Part shown: positions 17,352 through 25,522 of the stretch, one piece after another
Position numbering within the stretch: position 1 is the stretch's first letter
Layout of the letters: each line of letters opens with the position of its first letter
From: Methylobacterium sp. J-048
GTDB taxonomy: Bacteria > Pseudomonadota > Alphaproteobacteria > Rhizobiales > Beijerinckiaceae
NCBI RefSeq assembly: GCF_022829515.1
Contig: NZ_JAKSYL010000190.1
Span: 1-59,733, forward strand
Reading direction: 5' to 3'
DNA length: 59,733 bases
Notes under the pieces: generated by a model
The model's database searches: none
Told to the model about the DNA's origin: nothing
Seen by the model: only the letters and a program-made list of their open reading frames with translations
Position numbers and translations under genes: made by a program

Positions 17352-18302
17352 TCAGGCCCTCGCTTGGTTGAGCGCCGCACCGAGCGTCCGCTCGGCGAGC
17401 TTCAGCTTGTAGGCATTCTCGTGGGTGGGCTTGGCCCCGGCGAAGACCGTGTCGGTCACCGCCTTGGCGCCGCGCGGCAGATCGGCCTCGGCCGCCTCGA
17501 CCCGCCAGGGTTTGTGCGCCACCCCGCCGAAGGCCACGTGCCCGGTTCCGTCCTTGCCGAGGATGGCCGCCACCGAGACCAGGGCGTAGGCGTAGGAGGC
17601 CCGGTCCCGGACCTTGCGGTAGATATGCGTGCCGGCCACCGGCCTGGGCAGCGTCACCGCGGTGATGAGCTCGCCGGTCTTGAGCGTCGTGTCGATCTCG
17701 GGCTCGTCGCCGGGCAGGCGGTGGAACTCCGCGATTGGGATCTTGCGCGCGGTGCCCTGGGCGTCGACGGTCTCGACGGTGGCGTCGAGGACGCGCATCG
17801 CCACGGCCATGTCGCCCGGATGTGTGGCGATGCAGGCGTCGCTGCCGCCGATGACCGCGAGTTGCCGGCTGACCCCGTCGAGGGCCGAGCAGCCGGTGCC
17901 GGGCTGGCGCTTGTTGCAGGCCTGGGCGGTGTCGTAGAAATACGGGCAGCGGGTCCGCTGAAGCAGGTTGCCGGCCGTCGTCGCCTTGTTGCGCAGCTGG
18001 CCCGAGGCGCCCGCGAGCAGGGCCCGCGACAGCACCCCGTAATCCTTGCGCACCCGCGCGTCGGCGGCGAGGTCGGTGTTGCGCACCAGCGCACCGATGC
18101 GCAGGCCGCCCTCCGGCGTCGCCTCGATCCGGTCGAGACCGAGCCCGTTCACGTCGACGAGGTGGGCCGGGGTCTCGATCTGCAGCTTCATCAGGTCGAG
18201 GAGATTGGTCCCGCCGGCGATAAACTTGGCCTCCGGCGTGCGGGTGACCGCGGCGGCGGCCTCGGCGGGCGTGCTCGGACGCTCGTAGGTGAAGGACCTC
18301 AT
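17352..18302 (-). CDS. paoB: FAD-binding subunit of the aldehyde oxidoreductase, with [4Fe-4S] insert (PaoB-like)
   Basis: This is the medium subunit, 316 residues. The FAD motif [14 protein letters not shown] is near residue 27, and [20 protein letters not shown] marks the second FAD contact. Cysteines 119, 129, 138 and 157 ([25 protein letters not shown]) form the cluster-binding insert that distinguishes PaoB-type subunits from ordinary CO-dehydrogenase-type medium chains. It passes electrons between molybdenum, FeS and FAD. Its start overlaps the paoA stop by four bases. Confidence 0.9.
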   Translation of the reverse strand: MRSFTYERPSTPAEAAAAVTRTPEAKFIAGGTNLLDLMKLQIETPAHLVDVNGLGLDRIEATPEGGLRIGALVRNTDLAADARVRKDYGVLSRALLAGASGQLRNKATTAGNLLQRTRCPYFYDTAQACNKRQPGTGCSALDGVSRQLAVIGGSDACIATHPGDMAVAMRVLDATVETVDAQGTARKIPIAEFHRLPGDEPEIDTTLKTGELITAVTLPRPVAGTHIYRKVRDRASYAYALVSVAAILGKDGTGHVAFGGVAHKPWRVEAAEADLPRGAKAVTDTVFAGAKPTHENAYKLKLAERTLGAALNQARA

Positions 18303-18907
18303 GCCTGCCTCCCGGCGACCTCGGTCATCGCCTCGACGATGTTGGAATAGGCACCGCAGCGGCAGATGTTGCCGCTCATGCGCTCACGGATCTCGGCCTC
18401 GCTCACCACGGTCGGCGCGTTCAGGTCGGCGGTGACGTGGCTGGGGATGCCGGCCTTGATCTCGGCCAGGACGGCGACGCCCGAGCAGATCTGGCCCGGC
18501 GTGCAGTAGCCGCACTGGTAGCCGTCATGCTTGACGAAGGCCGCCTGCATCGGATGCAGGTTGTCCGGCTGCCCAAGTCCCTCGATGGTGGTGATCTCGG
18601 ACCCCTGATGCATCACGGCAAGCGTCAGGCAGGCGTTGATGCGCCGGCCATCGACGATCATCGTGCAGGCGCCGCACTGCCCGTGGTCGCAGCCCTTCTT
18701 CGAGCCGGTCAGGTGCAGGTGCTCGCGCGCCGCGTCGAGCAGGCTGGTGCGGATGTCGAGTTCGAGCTCGCGCCGTTGCCCGTTCACCGTCAATCCAACC
18801 TTGGCCATCACCGGCTTGTCGGCTGCGGCGGACCCGGCACGGGCGCCGGACGGAAGCGTGGTCAGGGCGGCGGCGGTCGCGCCGGCGACCATGTCACGTC
18901 GACTCAT
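18299..18907 (-). CDS. paoA: [2Fe-2S] subunit of the aldehyde oxidoreductase, Tat-exported (PaoA-like)
   Basis: This is the small iron-sulfur subunit, 202 residues. The leader [20 protein letters not shown] is a twin-arginine signal that exports the whole heterotrimer in the E. coli system. The plant-type cluster ligands are in [12 protein letters not shown] and a following Cys in NACLTLA. The second cluster is in [13 protein letters not shown] and [14 protein letters not shown] 18907 has GGAGA eight bases upstream. It is the first gene of paoABC. Maturation would need a PaoD/XdhC-type chaperone, which is not seen in the window. Confidence 0.92.
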   Translation of the reverse strand: MSRRDMVAGATAAALTTLPSGARAGSAAADKPVMAKVGLTVNGQRRELELDIRTSLLDAAREHLHLTGSKKGCDHGQCGACTMIVDGRRINACLTLAVMHQGSEITTIEGLGQPDNLHPMQAAFVKHDGYQCGYCTPGQICSGVAVLAEIKAGIPSHVTADLNAPTVVSEAEIRERMSGNICRCGAYSNIVEAMTEVAGRQA

Positions 18908-19237
18908 AGCTAAGTCTCCAGGTCGTCCCATCATGGTCTCCGAGCCTGTTGCGGGAGATGGCGGGCCGGGGACCATCCATCGATAGCGGAATGCCCGAGG
19001 CAACACGAGCAGCTTGGATACGATCCAATGTACCGCGCGAACGCCCGGGGATGAGTGGGTCAAATCGGCATGGGGCCATGAGCGCCGCTCATGAACGCCG
19101 CGGGTTCGCCGCATCGGGCTCACCTGGCTCGGCGGGCGCGCCCGCCGTTAGCCATGGCAGTGCCGCTGGGTGCCGTCGGCTTGGCAGATCTCGCCGAGGA
19201 CGCGACGGTGCCGTCCATCGAGGCCGCCGGGCCGGCG
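18908..19237. other. intergenic region upstream of paoA
   Basis: These 330 bases lie between the lysR stop and the paoA start and should hold the paoABC promoter on the minus strand. I see no convincing reading frame. A perfect 16-bp self-complementary run (GGCGGGCG then CGCCCGCC) lies at 19131-19146, downstream of the lysR stop, without a U-tract. Confidence 0.4.
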
Positions 19238-20143
19238 TCACGATTCGATCGGGATCTCCAGGGCGATGGTCCGGACCGAAACCAGGGATGGATTGGAATT
19301 GTCACGGCGCCACGCGAGCAAAAGCTCCGGCCGGGCGGTTGCGGGGAGCGAGATCGGCCGCAATCGGATATCCGCCATGCTGTTCCCGCGGGTGCTCGCC
19401 GGAACCAGGGCGATCCCGATGCCGGCTCCGACCAGGGCCAACATGGCGTGGACCTGGTTCACCCGCTGCACGATCCGCGGCGCGACGCCACCGGTCTCGA
19501 ACAGGGTGTCGAGCAGGTCGATGAAGTATCGGCCGCCCTTGGGCGACCAGGTCACGAACGCCTCGCCGTCGAGATCCTGAAGCGTCGGGACCTGGCCTGT
19601 CGCCAGGCGGTGGTCGCGCGGCACCGCGAGCAGGAGCCGCTCGCTAACCAGCGGTGCCGTCGCGATCGACGATTTGGGATCCTGAAGGATCGGGGCCGGC
19701 CGCAGGATCGCGAGATCGGTGCGGTTCTCCTCCAACGCCAGGATCTGCTCGTCGGAGACTATTTCCGCCAGCACGAGATCGACCTCGGGCAGCCGCGCAC
19801 GCACATGGGCCACGACACGGGGCAGCGTGCGATAGGCCGAGGCCGCAGTGAAGCTGAGACGAATCACGCCGCTTTCGCCCCGCGCGGCGCGTTGCGTGAT
19901 GCGCGCGGCGCTCTCGGCCGCCGCCAGGACCCGGTAGGCTTCCGCCAGGAACGTGCGTCCGGCCGGGGTCAGCCGGACCGCCCGGGTGGTGCGGTCGAGC
20001 AGCGTCACGCCGAGCGTCTGCTCCAGCATCTGGATCTGCCGCGACAGCGGCGACTGGGTCAGGTTGAGCTTCGCCGCAGCCCGACCGAAATGCATTTCCT
20101 CGGCGACGGCTATGAAGCTGCGGGCATGGCCGAGATCGAACAT
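19238..20143 (-). CDS. LysR-family transcriptional regulator
   Basis: This is a 301-residue LTTR. The N-terminal winged helix is FIAVAEEMHFGRAAAKLNLT, then QSPLSRQIQMLEQ and TRAVRLTPAGRTFLAEA; the periplasmic-binding-like effector domain follows (GVIRLSFTAASAYRTLP). It resembles the BenM/CatR/GudR-like branch. It is divergent from kdgD with about 107 bp between starts, so it most likely controls the glucarate genes, and it could also read into paoABC downstream. The effector is unknown; glucarate or 5-keto-4-deoxyglucarate is the natural guess. Confidence 0.87.
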   Translation of the reverse strand: MFDLGHARSFIAVAEEMHFGRAAAKLNLTQSPLSRQIQMLEQTLGVTLLDRTTRAVRLTPAGRTFLAEAYRVLAAAESAARITQRAARGESGVIRLSFTAASAYRTLPRVVAHVRARLPEVDLVLAEIVSDEQILALEENRTDLAILRPAPILQDPKSSIATAPLVSERLLLAVPRDHRLATGQVPTLQDLDGEAFVTWSPKGGRYFIDLLDTLFETGGVAPRIVQRVNQVHAMLALVGAGIGIALVPASTRGNSMADIRLRPISLPATARPELLLAWRRDNSNPSLVSVRTIALEIPIES

Positions 20144-20169
20144 TGATGCAGGATCCGGGATAATCCAGC

Positions 20170-20175
20170 TATAAT
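20170..20175 (+). promoter_or_regulatory. candidate -10 element for kdgD
   Basis: A perfect TATAAT lies in the lysR-kdgD intergenic region, about 75 bp before the kdgD start. The flanking sequence contains ATAAT repeated 11 bases apart (GATAATCC and CTATAATG), as expected near an LTTR-controlled promoter. No good -35 box is present at 17 bp, which fits an activated promoter. Confidence 0.4.
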
Positions 20176-20250
20176 GAGCGTTGGACGCATTTAAACCGCC
20201 GATCTACCCATGATGCAACGCTGAATAGCGCAGATCAGGGAGTGAAACGG

Positions 20251-21165
20251 ATGTCGAGGATGACCGCGGCCGAGATGGCCCAGGCGCTGGGATCGGGCCT
20301 GCTTTCCTTCCCGGTCACCCATTTCCGCGACGACCTCGGCTTCGACGAGACCGCCTACCGGGACAATCTCAGTCGCTTCGCCGACTACAAGGTCTCGGGC
20401 CTGTTCGCCGCCGGCGGCACCGGCGAGTTCTTCTCGCTGACGCCGTCCGAGATCGATCGCGTCCTGCGCGCGGCCGTCGAGGAGACCCGCGGCCGCGTGC
20501 CGGTCATCGCCCCGGCCGGCCAGGGCACCGCCCTCGCGGTCGAGCTCGCCCAGGCGGCCGAGGCGGCCGGCGCGGACGGCCTCCTGCTGCTGCCGCCCTA
20601 TCTGGTCGGCTCCGAGCAAGCGGGCCTCGCCGCCCATGTCGAGGCGGTCTGCCGCGCCACCGCTCTCGGCGTCATCGTCTACAACCGGGCCAACGCCCAG
20701 CTCAACGAGCACACCCTGGCGGGCCTGTGCGAGCGCTGCCCGAACCTCGTCGGCTTCAAGGACGGCGTCGGCGACGTCGAGCTGATGACGCGGATCTATG
20801 CCGGCCTCGGCGACCGCCTCACCTATGTCGGCGGCCTGCCGACCGCCGAGACCTTCGCGCTGCCGTATCTGGAGATGGGCGTCACCACCTACTCCTCGGC
20901 GATCTTCAACTTCCTGCCCGAATGGGCGCTGTCCTTCTACGAGGCCGTGCGCCGGCGCGACCGCGACGCGGTCTACCGGGAGCTGCGCGACTTCGTCCTG
21001 CCCTACATCGCGATCCGCAACCGCAAGCGCGGCTACGCGGTCTCGATCGTCAAGGCGGGCATGACCGCCGTCGGCCGCCACGCCGGTCCGGTCCGGCCGC
21101 CGCTCACCGAACTCGACGCCGCGGAACTCGCCGAGCTGAAGGCGCTGATCGGCGATCGCCGCTAG
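20251..21165 (+). CDS. kdgD: 5-dehydro-4-deoxyglucarate dehydratase
   Basis: This enzyme converts 5-keto-4-deoxy-D-glucarate to alpha-ketoglutarate semialdehyde, with loss of water and CO2. The 304-residue protein is a DapA-superfamily TIM barrel. Signature regions are [18 protein letters not shown], then [12 protein letters not shown] (the GGTGE loop), the Tyr of [10 protein letters not shown] and the Schiff-base Lys in [13 protein letters not shown] 20251 sits about eight bases after AGGGAG; GTG 20242 lies within that site and is less likely. It is the first gene of the glucarate operon kdgD-transporter-gudD, divergent from lysR. Confidence 0.93.
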   Translation: MSRMTAAEMAQALGSGLLSFPVTHFRDDLGFDETAYRDNLSRFADYKVSGLFAAGGTGEFFSLTPSEIDRVLRAAVEETRGRVPVIAPAGQGTALAVELAQAAEAAGADGLLLLPPYLVGSEQAGLAAHVEAVCRATALGVIVYNRANAQLNEHTLAGLCERCPNLVGFKDGVGDVELMTRIYAGLGDRLTYVGGLPTAETFALPYLEMGVTTYSSAIFNFLPEWALSFYEAVRRRDRDAVYRELRDFVLPYIAIRNRKRGYAVSIVKAGMTAVGRHAGPVRPPLTELDAAELAELKALIGDRR

Positions 21166-21264
21166 CGCCTACGCACCCTCGCCAAGACCGGAGCTGCCGA
21201 ACCAACGGCGGCCCGACCCGACGCCCGGGCGCAATCGGGCGGCATCCATCCTGGGAGAACGTCC

Positions 21265-22620
21265 ATGACTGCCCTCACGAGCGGCACGGCGAGCACCATG
21301 CTCGACGCTGCCGATGCGGCGCGCCGTACCCGCGTCCGCCTGCTCATCGTGGTGATGCTGTTTGCCGCCACCACGATCAATTACGCCGACCGCGCCACCA
21401 TCTCGATCGCCGGCCCCGACATGGCCAAGGAGCTCGGCCTGACGCCCGTGCAGATGGGCTACGTCTTCTCGGCCTTCGCGTGGTCTTACGTCCTCGCCCA
21501 GATCCCCGGGGGCTGGCTCCTCGACCGCTACAGCATCAAATGGGTCTACGCGACGGCGGTCGCCCTCTGGTCCGGCTTCACCCTCATCCAGGGGGCCGTG
21601 GGCTTCTTCACCGGCCTCACCGCCGTCGTCATGCTGTTCGCCCTGCGCCTCGCGGTCGGCCTCACCGAGGCCCCGGTCTTCCCGGCCAATGCCCGGATCG
21701 TGGCGGCGTGGTTCCCCACCCGCGAACGCGGCATGGCCTCGGCGTTCTTCAACTCGGCGCAGTACTTCGCAACGGTGCTGTTCACACCGCTGATGGCCTG
21801 GATCGTCCACAATTTCGGCTGGCATCATGTCTTCACCAGCATGGGCCTGCTCGGCATCGCCTTCGCGATCATCTGGCTGCGGGTGGTCGACAGCCCGAAG
21901 AGCCACCCGTCGATGAATCAGGCGGAGCGGGACTACATCGAGGCCGGCGGCGCGCTGCTCGACATGGACGGGCAGGGCACCACGACCCAGGGCAATGCCG
22001 GCAAGACGTTGCGCGAACTCTTGGCCAACCGGATGCTGCTCGGCATCTATATCGGCCAGTACTGCATCACCGTGCTGACCTACTTTTTCCTGACCTGGTT
22101 CCCGGTCTACCTCGTCAAGGAGCGCGGCCTGTCGATCCTGCAGGCCGGATTCGCGGCGGTGCTGCCGGCGCTCTGCGGCTTCATCGGCGGCATCCTCGGG
22201 GGCGTGATCTCCGACATGCTGCTGCGGCGCGGCTTCTCGCTGACCGCGGCCCGGAAGATCCCGATCGTGGGCGGCATGCTGCTCTCGATGAGCATCATCG
22301 GCTGCAACTACGTCCAGACGGATGCGGTCGTCGTCGGATTGATGGCGCTGGCCTTCTTCGGAAAGGGCATCGGCGCGCTGGGCTGGGCGGTCGTCGCCGA
22401 CACCTCGCCGCGGGAGAGCGGTGGCCTCTCGGGCGGCCTGTTCAACACCTTCGGCAACACCGCCGGCATCACCACGCCGATCGTGATCGGCTACATCGTC
22501 CAGAGCACGGGATCGTTCAACGGCGCCCTGGTCTTCGTCGGCCTGAACGCCCTGGTGGCCTGTTTCTGCTACCTTGTGGTTGTCGGCGAGATCCGCCGCG
22601 TCGAGCTCAAAGCGAGCTGA
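21265..22620 (+). CDS. MFS transporter of the ACS family, glucarate/galactarate type (GudP-like)
   Basis: This is a 451-residue, 12-helix anion:cation symporter. The hallmark ATTINYADRATISIAGPDMA segment ends helix 1. AFAWSYVLAQIPGGWLLDRY and GLTEAPVFPANARIVAAWFP complete the family signature. It sits between kdgD and gudD, so it most likely imports D-glucarate or galactarate. The gene starts about 100 bp after kdgD and is preceded by a GGGAGAA site. Confidence 0.88.
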   Translation: MTALTSGTASTMLDAADAARRTRVRLLIVVMLFAATTINYADRATISIAGPDMAKELGLTPVQMGYVFSAFAWSYVLAQIPGGWLLDRYSIKWVYATAVALWSGFTLIQGAVGFFTGLTAVVMLFALRLAVGLTEAPVFPANARIVAAWFPTRERGMASAFFNSAQYFATVLFTPLMAWIVHNFGWHHVFTSMGLLGIAFAIIWLRVVDSPKSHPSMNQAERDYIEAGGALLDMDGQGTTTQGNAGKTLRELLANRMLLGIYIGQYCITVLTYFFLTWFPVYLVKERGLSILQAGFAAVLPALCGFIGGILGGVISDMLLRRGFSLTAARKIPIVGGMLLSMSIIGCNYVQTDAVVVGLMALAFFGKGIGALGWAVVADTSPRESGGLSGGLFNTFGNTAGITTPIVIGYIVQSTGSFNGALVFVGLNALVACFCYLVVVGEIRRVELKAS

Positions 22621-22669
22621 CCTCCGAGACCGGATCGATCTCAGAACGGTCCGATCCCGCTCCGACATG

Positions 22670-22703
22670 GCCGCGCGCGCTCGGCGGAGACCGGCCGCGC
22701 GGC
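22670..22703 (+). repeat. inverted repeat between the transporter and gudD
   Basis: GCCGCGCG (22670-22677) pairs with CGCGCGGC (22696-22703) across 18 bases. It lies just ahead of the gudD ribosome site GAGGAGGAA and may form an intercistronic hairpin. Confidence 0.3.
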
Positions 22704-22734
22704 TCAACCACCCCATGCATCGAGGAGGAACGCC

Positions 22735-24084
22735 ATGCTGAACGACCAGGGCCACGCCGCGCGCAATACGCCGACGGTGACCGAGATGAAGGTCGTGCCG
22801 GTCGCCGGCCACGACAGCATGCTCCTCAATCTCTCGGGCGCGCACGGCCCGTTCTTCACACGCAACCTCGTGGTCCTCACCGACTCGACCGGCGCCACCG
22901 GCCTCGGGGAGGTCCCCGGCGGCGAGGCCATCCGTAAGACGCTGGAGGATGCCCGGGACCTCGTGATCGGCAGGCCGCTCGGGGCCTGGAACGCGGTCCT
23001 CAACGCCATGCGGATGCGCTTCGCCGACCGCGACACGGGCGGGCGCGGCCTGCAGACCTTCGACCTGCGCATCACCATCCACGCGGTGACGGCCGTGGAG
23101 ACGGCGTTCCTCGATCTGCTCGGCCAGTTCCTCGGGGTGCCGGTGGCCGCCCTCCTGGGCGAGGGCCAGCAGCGCGACGCCGTCGAGATGCTGGGCTACC
23201 TGTTCTACGTGGGCGACCGCACGCGCACGGACCTCGCCTATCGGGCGCCGGAGGCCCGCGACGGCTGGTTCCGCCTGCGCGACGAGGAGGCGCTGACGCC
23301 GGAGGCCGTGGCCCGGCTCGCGGAGGCGGCCTATGCGCAATACGGCTTCAACGACTTCAAGCTGAAGGGCGGCGTGCTGCGCGGCGAGGACGAGATCGCC
23401 GCCGTCACCGCCATCCACGAGCGCTTCCCGAAGGCGCGCGTGACCCTCGATCCGAACGGCGCCTGGTCCCTCGACGAGGCGATCCGGCTCTGCAAGGGCC
23501 AGGGCCACGTTCTGGCCTACGCCGAGGATCCCTGCGGGGCCGAAGGCGGGTTCTCCGGACGCGAGATCATGGCGGAGTTCCGCCGCGCCACCGGCCTGCC
23601 CACGGCCACCAACATGATCGCCACCGACTGGCGGCAGATGAACCACGCCATCCAGCTCGGCGCCGTCGACATCCCGCTGGCCGACCCGCATTTCTGGACG
23701 CTCGCCGGCTCGGTCCGGGTGGCCCAGCTCTGCCGCGATCACGGCCTGACCTGGGGCTCGCATTCGAACAATCACTTCGATGTGTCGCTCGCCATGTTCA
23801 CCCACGCGGCCGCGGCGGCCCCGGGCAACGTGACGGCGATCGACACCCACTGGATCTGGCAGGACGGCGAGGCCCTGACCCGGGAGCCGCTCGCGATCCG
23901 CGGCGGCCTGGTGCAGGTGCCGGAGCGGCCGGGACTCGGGATCGAGCTCGACTGGTCGGGCGTCGAGCGGGCGCACGCCCTCTACCGCGATCACGGCCTC
24001 GGTGCCCGCGACGACGCGGCGGCGATGCAGTTCCTGATCCCAGGCTGGACCTTCGATCCGAAGAAGCCCTGCCTCGTCCGCTGA
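22735..24084 (+). CDS. gudD: glucarate dehydratase
   Basis: This enolase-superfamily enzyme removes water from D-glucarate to form 5-keto-4-deoxyglucarate, the substrate of KdgD. The 449-residue protein has the acid/base pair Lys209-x-Lys211 in DFKLKGG. Metal ligands are Asp239 in LDPNGAW, Glu264 in YAEDPCGAE and Asn293 in [11 protein letters not shown], and the catalytic His343 is in [22 protein letters not shown] site precedes ATG 22735. All required catalytic residues are intact, so the pathway from import to alpha-ketoglutarate semialdehyde is complete except for the final semialdehyde dehydrogenase. Confidence 0.95.
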   Translation: MLNDQGHAARNTPTVTEMKVVPVAGHDSMLLNLSGAHGPFFTRNLVVLTDSTGATGLGEVPGGEAIRKTLEDARDLVIGRPLGAWNAVLNAMRMRFADRDTGGRGLQTFDLRITIHAVTAVETAFLDLLGQFLGVPVAALLGEGQQRDAVEMLGYLFYVGDRTRTDLAYRAPEARDGWFRLRDEEALTPEAVARLAEAAYAQYGFNDFKLKGGVLRGEDEIAAVTAIHERFPKARVTLDPNGAWSLDEAIRLCKGQGHVLAYAEDPCGAEGGFSGREIMAEFRRATGLPTATNMIATDWRQMNHAIQLGAVDIPLADPHFWTLAGSVRVAQLCRDHGLTWGSHSNNHFDVSLAMFTHAAAAAPGNVTAIDTHWIWQDGEALTREPLAIRGGLVQVPERPGLGIELDWSGVERAHALYRDHGLGARDDAAAMQFLIPGWTFDPKKPCLVR

Positions 24085-24093
24085 GGGCGCCGT

Positions 24094-24118
24094 GATGTCG
24101 TCGCGCGCGCACGACATC
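24094..24118. terminator. hairpin after gudD
   Basis: GATGTCGT (24094-24101) pairs exactly with ACGACATC (24111-24118) across a GC-rich nine-base loop, ten bases after the gudD stop. There is no U-tract. It lies between convergent genes and is the best terminator candidate in this 228-bp gap. Confidence 0.4.
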
Positions 24119-24312
24119 GACCCCGCTCGTGCCGCGCCTCGGCCCCGATCAGGTCTCCCCGAGTCGGTGCCCGCGCCGAACCACCGACGAAGGCCGCCGA
24201 CGATGCGGTGACCCGGTGGTTCAACGATCCTGGTCGGCCGGCATGCTCGATTTCCTTCCCGGTCCGACCGGACAGCCCTCCGCGTTCCGGGATCGGCGCG
24301 GATCGGCGGGCG

Positions 24313-25254
24313 TCATCTCGGCGTGCGGTCGGCGACGACCAGGACCTTGCGCCAGATGCCCAGGACGTCGAGCCGCGGAGCCTGACCGTCCGCGGCGATC
24401 GAGACCGTCGCGGTGCGACCGGAGACCAGCCGGGTCTGGTCGGGGACGCCGTCGAGCTTGATCCGCACCGGGATGCGCTGCGCCAGCCGCACCCAGGCGA
24501 AGGTCGGGTTGACGTTGGCGAGCAGGTTCGCGCCGGCGGTGCGCTCCCGGTCCTCGATGCCGCCCGCGAAGCTCTCGACATGGCCGGTGATGACCCCGGC
24601 ATCGCCCATCAGGCGGATGCTGGCCCGGTCGCCGACATGGATGCGCGGCAGCTTGGTCTCCTCGAAATAGCCCTCGACCCGGAGCGTGTCGCTGTCCACC
24701 AGCGCCATCACGCCCCTGCCGGTGTTGACGTAGCTGCCCGGCCGCAGCTCCATGTTGGTGATGCGGCCGTTGACCGAGGCCTTCACGGCGGAGCGGTCGA
24801 GGTTGAGCCTGGCCACGTCCCGGTCGGCCACAGCCTGGTCGTAGGCGGCCTTCGCCGACAGGTCCGTCGCCCGGGCGAGCTCGACCTTCTGCTGCGAGAC
24901 GGCGGCGTCGCTGAGCCTCGAATAGCGGACGTAGTCGGCGGCCGCCTGCTCGGCGCTGGCGTGTCTGCCCTCGACCATGGCCTCGGCCTGGCGCAGGGCC
25001 AGGGTGAAGCGCTCGGGGTCGATCCGGAACAGCACGTCGCCGCGCTTCACCACCTGGTTGTCCTCGACCAGGACCTCGGTGACCAGGCCCGAAACGTCGG
25101 GCGCCACGGCGACCACGTCGGCGCGCACGCGCCCGTCGCGGGTCCAGGGGGCCTCCATGTAGTAGTCCCACAGGGCGAGCCCGACGACGATCGCGGCCGC
25201 CACCATGGCGAGGGTGACGATCAGGCGGAGCGAGAGGGCGAGCAGCCGGGTCAT
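24313..25254 (-). CDS. HlyD-family membrane fusion protein (AaeA-like efflux adaptor)
   Basis: This is a 313-residue periplasmic adaptor with one N-terminal membrane anchor (LIVTLAMVAAAIVVGLALWDYY). The biotinyl-lipoyl half-motif VAPDVSGLVTEVLVEDNQVV and a coiled-coil hairpin rich in Ala/Glu (residues about 80-150) follow, then the second lipoyl half (NGRITNMELRPGSYV). It is the last gene of a marR-FUSC-DUF1656-hlyD operon and should link the FUSC pump to an outer-membrane channel. Relatives export p-hydroxybenzoate and related aromatic acids (AaeAB). The nearby pob/pca genes make aromatic carboxylates a reasonable substrate guess. Confidence 0.88.
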   Translation of the reverse strand: MTRLLALSLRLIVTLAMVAAAIVVGLALWDYYMEAPWTRDGRVRADVVAVAPDVSGLVTEVLVEDNQVVKRGDVLFRIDPERFTLALRQAEAMVEGRHASAEQAAADYVRYSRLSDAAVSQQKVELARATDLSAKAAYDQAVADRDVARLNLDRSAVKASVNGRITNMELRPGSYVNTGRGVMALVDSDTLRVEGYFEETKLPRIHVGDRASIRLMGDAGVITGHVESFAGGIEDRERTAGANLLANVNPTFAWVRLAQRIPVRIKLDGVPDQTRLVSGRTATVSIAADGQAPRLDVLGIWRKVLVVADRTPR

Positions 25255-25312
25255 GGGAGGAGCCGTACGGTCGGGGACAGGAGCGGAGTGCGGGGGGGCG
25301 GTCGCCGCGCGG

Positions 25313-25522
25313 TCATGACATCAGCGGCAGCGCCACCGAGACGACGCACCCGAGCAGCACGACGTAGAGCGCGAGGTCGAACAGCGGGCGGTGCCAGACC
25401 AGGCGGTAGAACCCGGTTTTTTCGAGAATGCCGCGAGCCGCCAGGCTGATCAGGAAGGCGAGCAGCATCCAAGCCGCGAGGCACGGGACGAAAACCCCGT
25501 AGAGGTCGAATTCGCCGGTCAT
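25313..25522 (-). CDS. DUF1656 domain-containing small membrane protein
   Basis: This is a 69-residue protein with two transmembrane helices (FVPCLAAWMLLAFLISLAAR and LALYVVLLGCVVSVALPL). The opening MTGEFDLYGVFVP is the DUF1656/AaeX pattern. It overlaps the end of the FUSC gene by ATGA. Small DUF1656 proteins are constant companions of FUSC/AaeB pumps, but their role is not established. Confidence 0.88.
   Translation of the reverse strand: MTGEFDLYGVFVPCLAAWMLLAFLISLAARGILEKTGFYRLVWHRPLFDLALYVVLLGCVVSVALPLMS

Noticed and set aside
15321..18350. A 1009-codon plus-strand open frame across paoABC
   Set aside because: It is antisense to three well-supported molybdoenzyme genes. Its protein is low-complexity Gly/Ala/Arg/Val/Asp with no domain, typical of GC-rich shadow frames.
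19131..19146. 16-bp perfect palindrome GGCGGGCG-CGCCCGCC as a terminator for lysR
   Set aside because: It has no loop and no U-tract on either strand; in such GC-rich DNA it can arise by chance.
21169..24117. A 982-codon minus-strand open frame opposite the glucarate transporter and gudD
   Set aside because: It is an antisense shadow of two genes with intact catalytic motifs. The composition is Asp/Glu/Arg/His-rich without recognisable domains.
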